From Staphylococcus delphini (GTDB lineage Bacteria > Bacillota > Bacilli > Staphylococcales > Staphylococcaceae), in NCBI RefSeq assembly GCF_900636325.1, contig NZ_LR134263.1:1860001-1924000 (forward strand): a stretch of 64,000 nt of DNA, given 5' to 3'. Both the position numbers and the translations under genes were made by a program. Positions 61,893-64,000 of this stretch are shown piece after piece. Under the pieces are notes generated by a model. It made no database searches, was not told the DNA's origin, and saw only the letters and a list, made by a program, of their open reading frames with translations. Each line of letters starts with the position of its first letter. Position 1 is the stretch's first letter.

Positions 61893-61967
61893 AGTTTATG
61901 ATCATTCATTAATATGCACCGGACAAAATCAATATGATTGTGCCCTATCCTATGCCGCTACTTTGAA

Positions 61968-62411
61968 TTATTGTGCCGTTGTATCTTGACCGTGAATCAT
62001 CCAACGAATACCGTATCGATCTGTAAATACGCCCATTTTCCCGCCCCAGAACTGTTCTGCTAAAGGCATTTCTACTGTAATACTGTCATGACCTTTTACG
62101 CGGTCATACAACGCTTCAATTTCTTGGGCATCTTCCGCAACATTCACATCATAGTCTAACATGAGTGAAATCGCACCGTTAATTGACGCCGCTTTCCCAA
62201 ATGAATCAGACGCGAACAGTTGCGTTGAGGCAATAGTGAATTCCGCATGCATCGTCGCATCAGTTGCATCCTCTTGTGACAAACCAAAATGACCCGCTTG
62301 TTCTTTTGTCACTGGTAAACGATTAATTTCAGTTGCTCCGAAAACTTCCTCATAATATTCTAACGCTTCTTTTGTATTTTCAAACGCAATATATGGATAT
62401 AATTTTGTCAT
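61968..62411 (-). CDS. VOC-superfamily glyoxalase-like protein
   Basis: The 147-residue protein starts MTKLYPYIAFENTKEALEYY and shows YEEVFGATEI, MHAEFTIASTQLFASD and FWGGKMGVFTDRYGIRWMIHG, as in PhnB-like VOC proteins. GGGAG lies seven bases before ATG 62411. It is distantly similar in fold to the VOC gene at 16381-16794. Its substrate is unknown. Confidence 0.85.
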   Translation of the reverse strand: MTKLYPYIAFENTKEALEYYEEVFGATEINRLPVTKEQAGHFGLSQEDATDATMHAEFTIASTQLFASDSFGKAASINGAISLMLDYDVNVAEDAQEIEALYDRVKGHDSITVEMPLAEQFWGGKMGVFTDRYGIRWMIHGQDTTAQ

Positions 62412-62674
62412 AGTCCATCTCCCTTTCATATAACTTACTTTATTACTATATACCTTTCAGTTTAGATAAAAGAAACAAAGTGAATGATAATGATACAATT
62501 CAGTCATCCTTTTGGTTATAATTTCATCAAACGAATCAGAAAAATAAGCATCAAAGATATCAAAACATATTGATAAGCCCCATTCATTTTGAATAAAACT
62601 TAAAATGCCGCTATCTATTTGTTGTAATTTTTTGTATTAGGTGTTAAATGTTTAATTTTTTTCTTAAGCTTATA

Positions 62675-62703
62675 TTGATTTATAATGTTCTATTCGTTAT
62701 AAT
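62675..62703 (+). promoter_or_regulatory. tRNA-Arg promoter
   Basis: TTGATT and TATAAT (62698-62703) lie 17 bp apart, 18 bp before the tRNA. Nothing else is seen in 62412-62674. Confidence 0.8.
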
Positions 62704-62721
62704 TATCCTTGTGTTGAAAAT

Positions 62722-62795
62722 GTCCTGGTAGCTCAGCTGGATAGAGCAATGGCCTTCTAAGCCATCGGTCGGGGGTTCGAATCCCTCCCAGGACG
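62722..62795 (+). tRNA. tRNA-Arg (anticodon TCT)
   Basis: The acceptor stem GTCCTGG / CCAGGAC, the D-arm AGCTCAGCTGGATAGAGC, the anticodon loop CTTCTAA with TCT, and the T-arm GGGGGTTCGAATCCC fold as a standard 74-nt tRNA with G as discriminator. CCA is not encoded. tRNA-Arg genes are common integration sites, and accessory DNA follows directly. Confidence 0.97.
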
Positions 62796-62904
62796 CTAAT
62801 TAGATATATTTCGTTTTTATACCGTTGTATCACGTAACATCAAACGTTGATATGACGGTATTTTGTTGTGTTTCGTTAACTTTAGTTGAACGTCGTATTT
62901 TGTG

Positions 62905-62926
62905 CGAAACGTCCCCGAAACGTCCC
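62905..62926 (+). repeat. Tandem 11-bp repeat downstream of tRNA-Arg
   Basis: CGAAACGTCCC occurs twice back to back. It lies in the 62796-63002 stretch, which has no supportable gene and marks the change to AT-rich accessory DNA. Confidence 0.8.
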
Positions 62927-63002
62927 TGTTTTTACATAAAAAATACAACACGGATGGGGGTGTGGTGGATGAAGTTGTTAAAGAAAAAGTTTTAATTAAA
63001 AA

Positions 63003-63206
63003 CTACTTGCTTCTAACAAGTAAGTACACTCCATACACAGATGTATTCACAATAACAGGTAATAAGCAATATATAAAAATTACAACAAAATTACCTTCAA
63101 CTTTCCAAATAAAGAAAAATAAAAAAATCAAAATAATACTAATAATTAAACCTAATAAAGGTAAACTTCTAACATACTTGTCTACATTCTCTTTTGCATC
63201 CTTCAT
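63003..63206 (-). CDS. Small two-helix membrane protein, candidate immunity protein
   Basis: The 67-residue protein MKDAKENVDKYVRSLPLL... has helices around LIISIILIFLFFFIW and FVVIFIYCLLPVIV and a basic end (LLVRSK). AGGAG lies seven bases before the ATG. It is divergent from the bacteriocin-like pseudogene, and small membrane proteins next to bacteriocins are often immunity proteins. That function is an inference. Confidence 0.6.
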   Translation of the reverse strand: MKDAKENVDKYVRSLPLLGLIISIILIFLFFFIWKVEGNFVVIFIYCLLPVIVNTSVYGVYLLVRSK

Positions 63207-63312
63207 AAAATCTCTCCTTAATAAAAGATATAAAAATTGTTGATTTTAGAAAGCGATTACAATTAAAATCTAAGTATAAATTAAAAATACATTATTAATT
63301 TGGAGTAATCAA

Positions 63313-63981
63313 ATGAAATTTTCAAAAATAATATCATTTATTGGATTACTACTATTACTTATCGCCTTAAATTCAAATACCCTTACGCAAAAGGACAACC
63401 AACACTTCTAGAGACTCAAAAAAAGCTCAAAAATGAGAATGTAGAAATAACAAAAATGAGTAAAAAAAAAAGAAGATTTTGAAAGGTTAACATCTAAAAA
63501 CAATGACATTATTCAATTAGAAAAGAAAATCAAAAAAGGCGGATTTACAGAATTTAAATTAAATGATGAAAATTCAAAGCTAAAATACATAATTAAAAAT
63601 CAAGACGGTAAAAAAGAATATGGCTTTATAGTCAGCACAGTCTATAAAAACAAAAAAACAAAAGAGATTATTGTTTCTGAGTTAATATATGACAGCTATC
63701 ATAATAAAATAACAAAATTTGTAGCTAAAAAAAGAAAACAACCTGAAAATAAGGAAGGCAAATTGATTGTAAACAAAAACTATATAGCGCAAGAAGATAA
63801 TCAAAATGCACCTCAAGCAGTAGGATTTAAATGGAATGGTAAAGCATTTGCATGTAGTATGGGCGGGCTTTATGCATGTGCTCATTATTGCGGAGTGTGG
63901 GCAATTGTAAACCCAATAGCAGGCGCAGGGTGTGAAGTGGTTTCTGGTACTGCATTCGCAGCAGCATGCTCTCTCAGCTAA
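63313..63981 (+). pseudogene. Frameshifted precursor with halocin C8-like cysteine-rich C-terminus
   Basis: The start at 63313 (GGAG seven bases upstream) encodes a signal-peptide-like MKFSKIISFIGLLLLLIALN. Near 63380 the frame shifts to YAKGQPTLLETQKKLKNE, then at an A10 run (63462-63471) it shifts back to KKEDFERLTSKNNDIIQLEK and runs on to the stop at 63981. The second shift returns to the start frame, so two compensating changes broke the gene. The last ~50 residues carry five cysteines in ACSMGGLYACAHYCGVWAIV and NPIAGAGCEV...AAACSLS, like the C-terminal domain of halocin C8-type bacteriocins. Processing and transport genes would lie beyond the window. Confidence 0.65.
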
Positions 63982-64000
63982 TAATTTATTTCAATTACAT

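Noticed and set aside
62902..63243. 113-codon plus-strand frame after tRNA-Arg
   Set aside because: It is antisense to the 67-residue membrane protein, which has a good ribosome-binding site, and its own composition follows from AT-rich antisense sequence.
63313..63981. Programmed ribosomal frameshifting to make the bacteriocin precursor
   Set aside because: Two shifts in opposite senses would be needed and the first site has no slippery heptamer, so mutation is simpler, although slippage at the A10 run cannot be excluded.

Overview
The window is chromosomal DNA of a low-GC Firmicute that is almost certainly a Staphylococcus. It carries the staphylococcal division and cell-wall (dcw) cluster with bshC upstream of mraZ, a priA-coaBC-rpoZ-gmk block, an rqcH gene, and two phenol-soluble modulin (PSM) genes, a toxin family confined to staphylococci. 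The 23-residue alpha-type PSM and a pyr operon that includes pyrK and pyrD point towards the intermedius/pseudintermedius group rather than S. aureus. That species-level placement is an inference from memory and was not searched.

Layout. At 1-10838, on the minus strand, are the translation and replication housekeeping genes rsmB (cut by the window edge), fmt, a degenerate peptide-deformylase paralogue, priA, coaBC, rpoZ and gmk. The def-priA junction is split by a ~3.4 kb accessory insert holding a beta-helix protein, an M48 membrane peptidase and the remnant of a lysin SH3b domain. rqcH follows at 10998-12701 on the plus strand. From 12.8 to 16.3 kb is an AT-rich accessory islet bracketed by a 130-bp direct repeat. 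It contains a decayed radical-SAM gene, a CYTH protein, an alanyl-tRNA-synthetase-like protein, a decayed ATP-grasp gene and a promoter-driven pair of 48-nt hairpin repeats that resembles a type III antitoxin RNA. After a VOC protein, a 29-residue membrane peptide and a long dispersed repeat comes the complete pyrimidine operon pyrR-pyrP-pyrB-pyrC-carA-carB-pyrK-pyrD-pyrF-pyrE (29342-17897), with two PyrR-type attenuators. Then come rluD-like, lspA, ileS with an Ile T-box, divIVA and ylmH.

In staphylococci ylmH normally follows ylmG directly. Here they are separated by about 7 kb carrying a sialic-acid cassette: a Gfo/Idh/MocA oxidoreductase, a YhcH-type protein, an SSS symporter, NanA and an RpiR regulator with a perfect cre site, next to a convergent GRP-type sugar transporter. 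The oxidoreductase suggests use of 2,7-anhydro-sialic acid. The dcw cluster then runs mraZ-rsmH-ftsL-pbp1-mraY-murD-divIB-ftsA-ftsZ-ylmD-ylmE-sepF-ylmG, with its own terminator after ylmG.

The right end holds bshC, a GNAT acetyltransferase, a HAD phosphatase, a divergent beta-PSM/alpha-PSM pair with AgrA-box-like sequences between them, a Ktr-type potassium channel subunit, a VOC protein and tRNA-Arg(TCT). Downstream of the tRNA is an AT-rich accessory segment with a small membrane protein and a twice-frameshifted gene whose cysteine-rich C-terminus resembles halocin C8-like bacteriocins.
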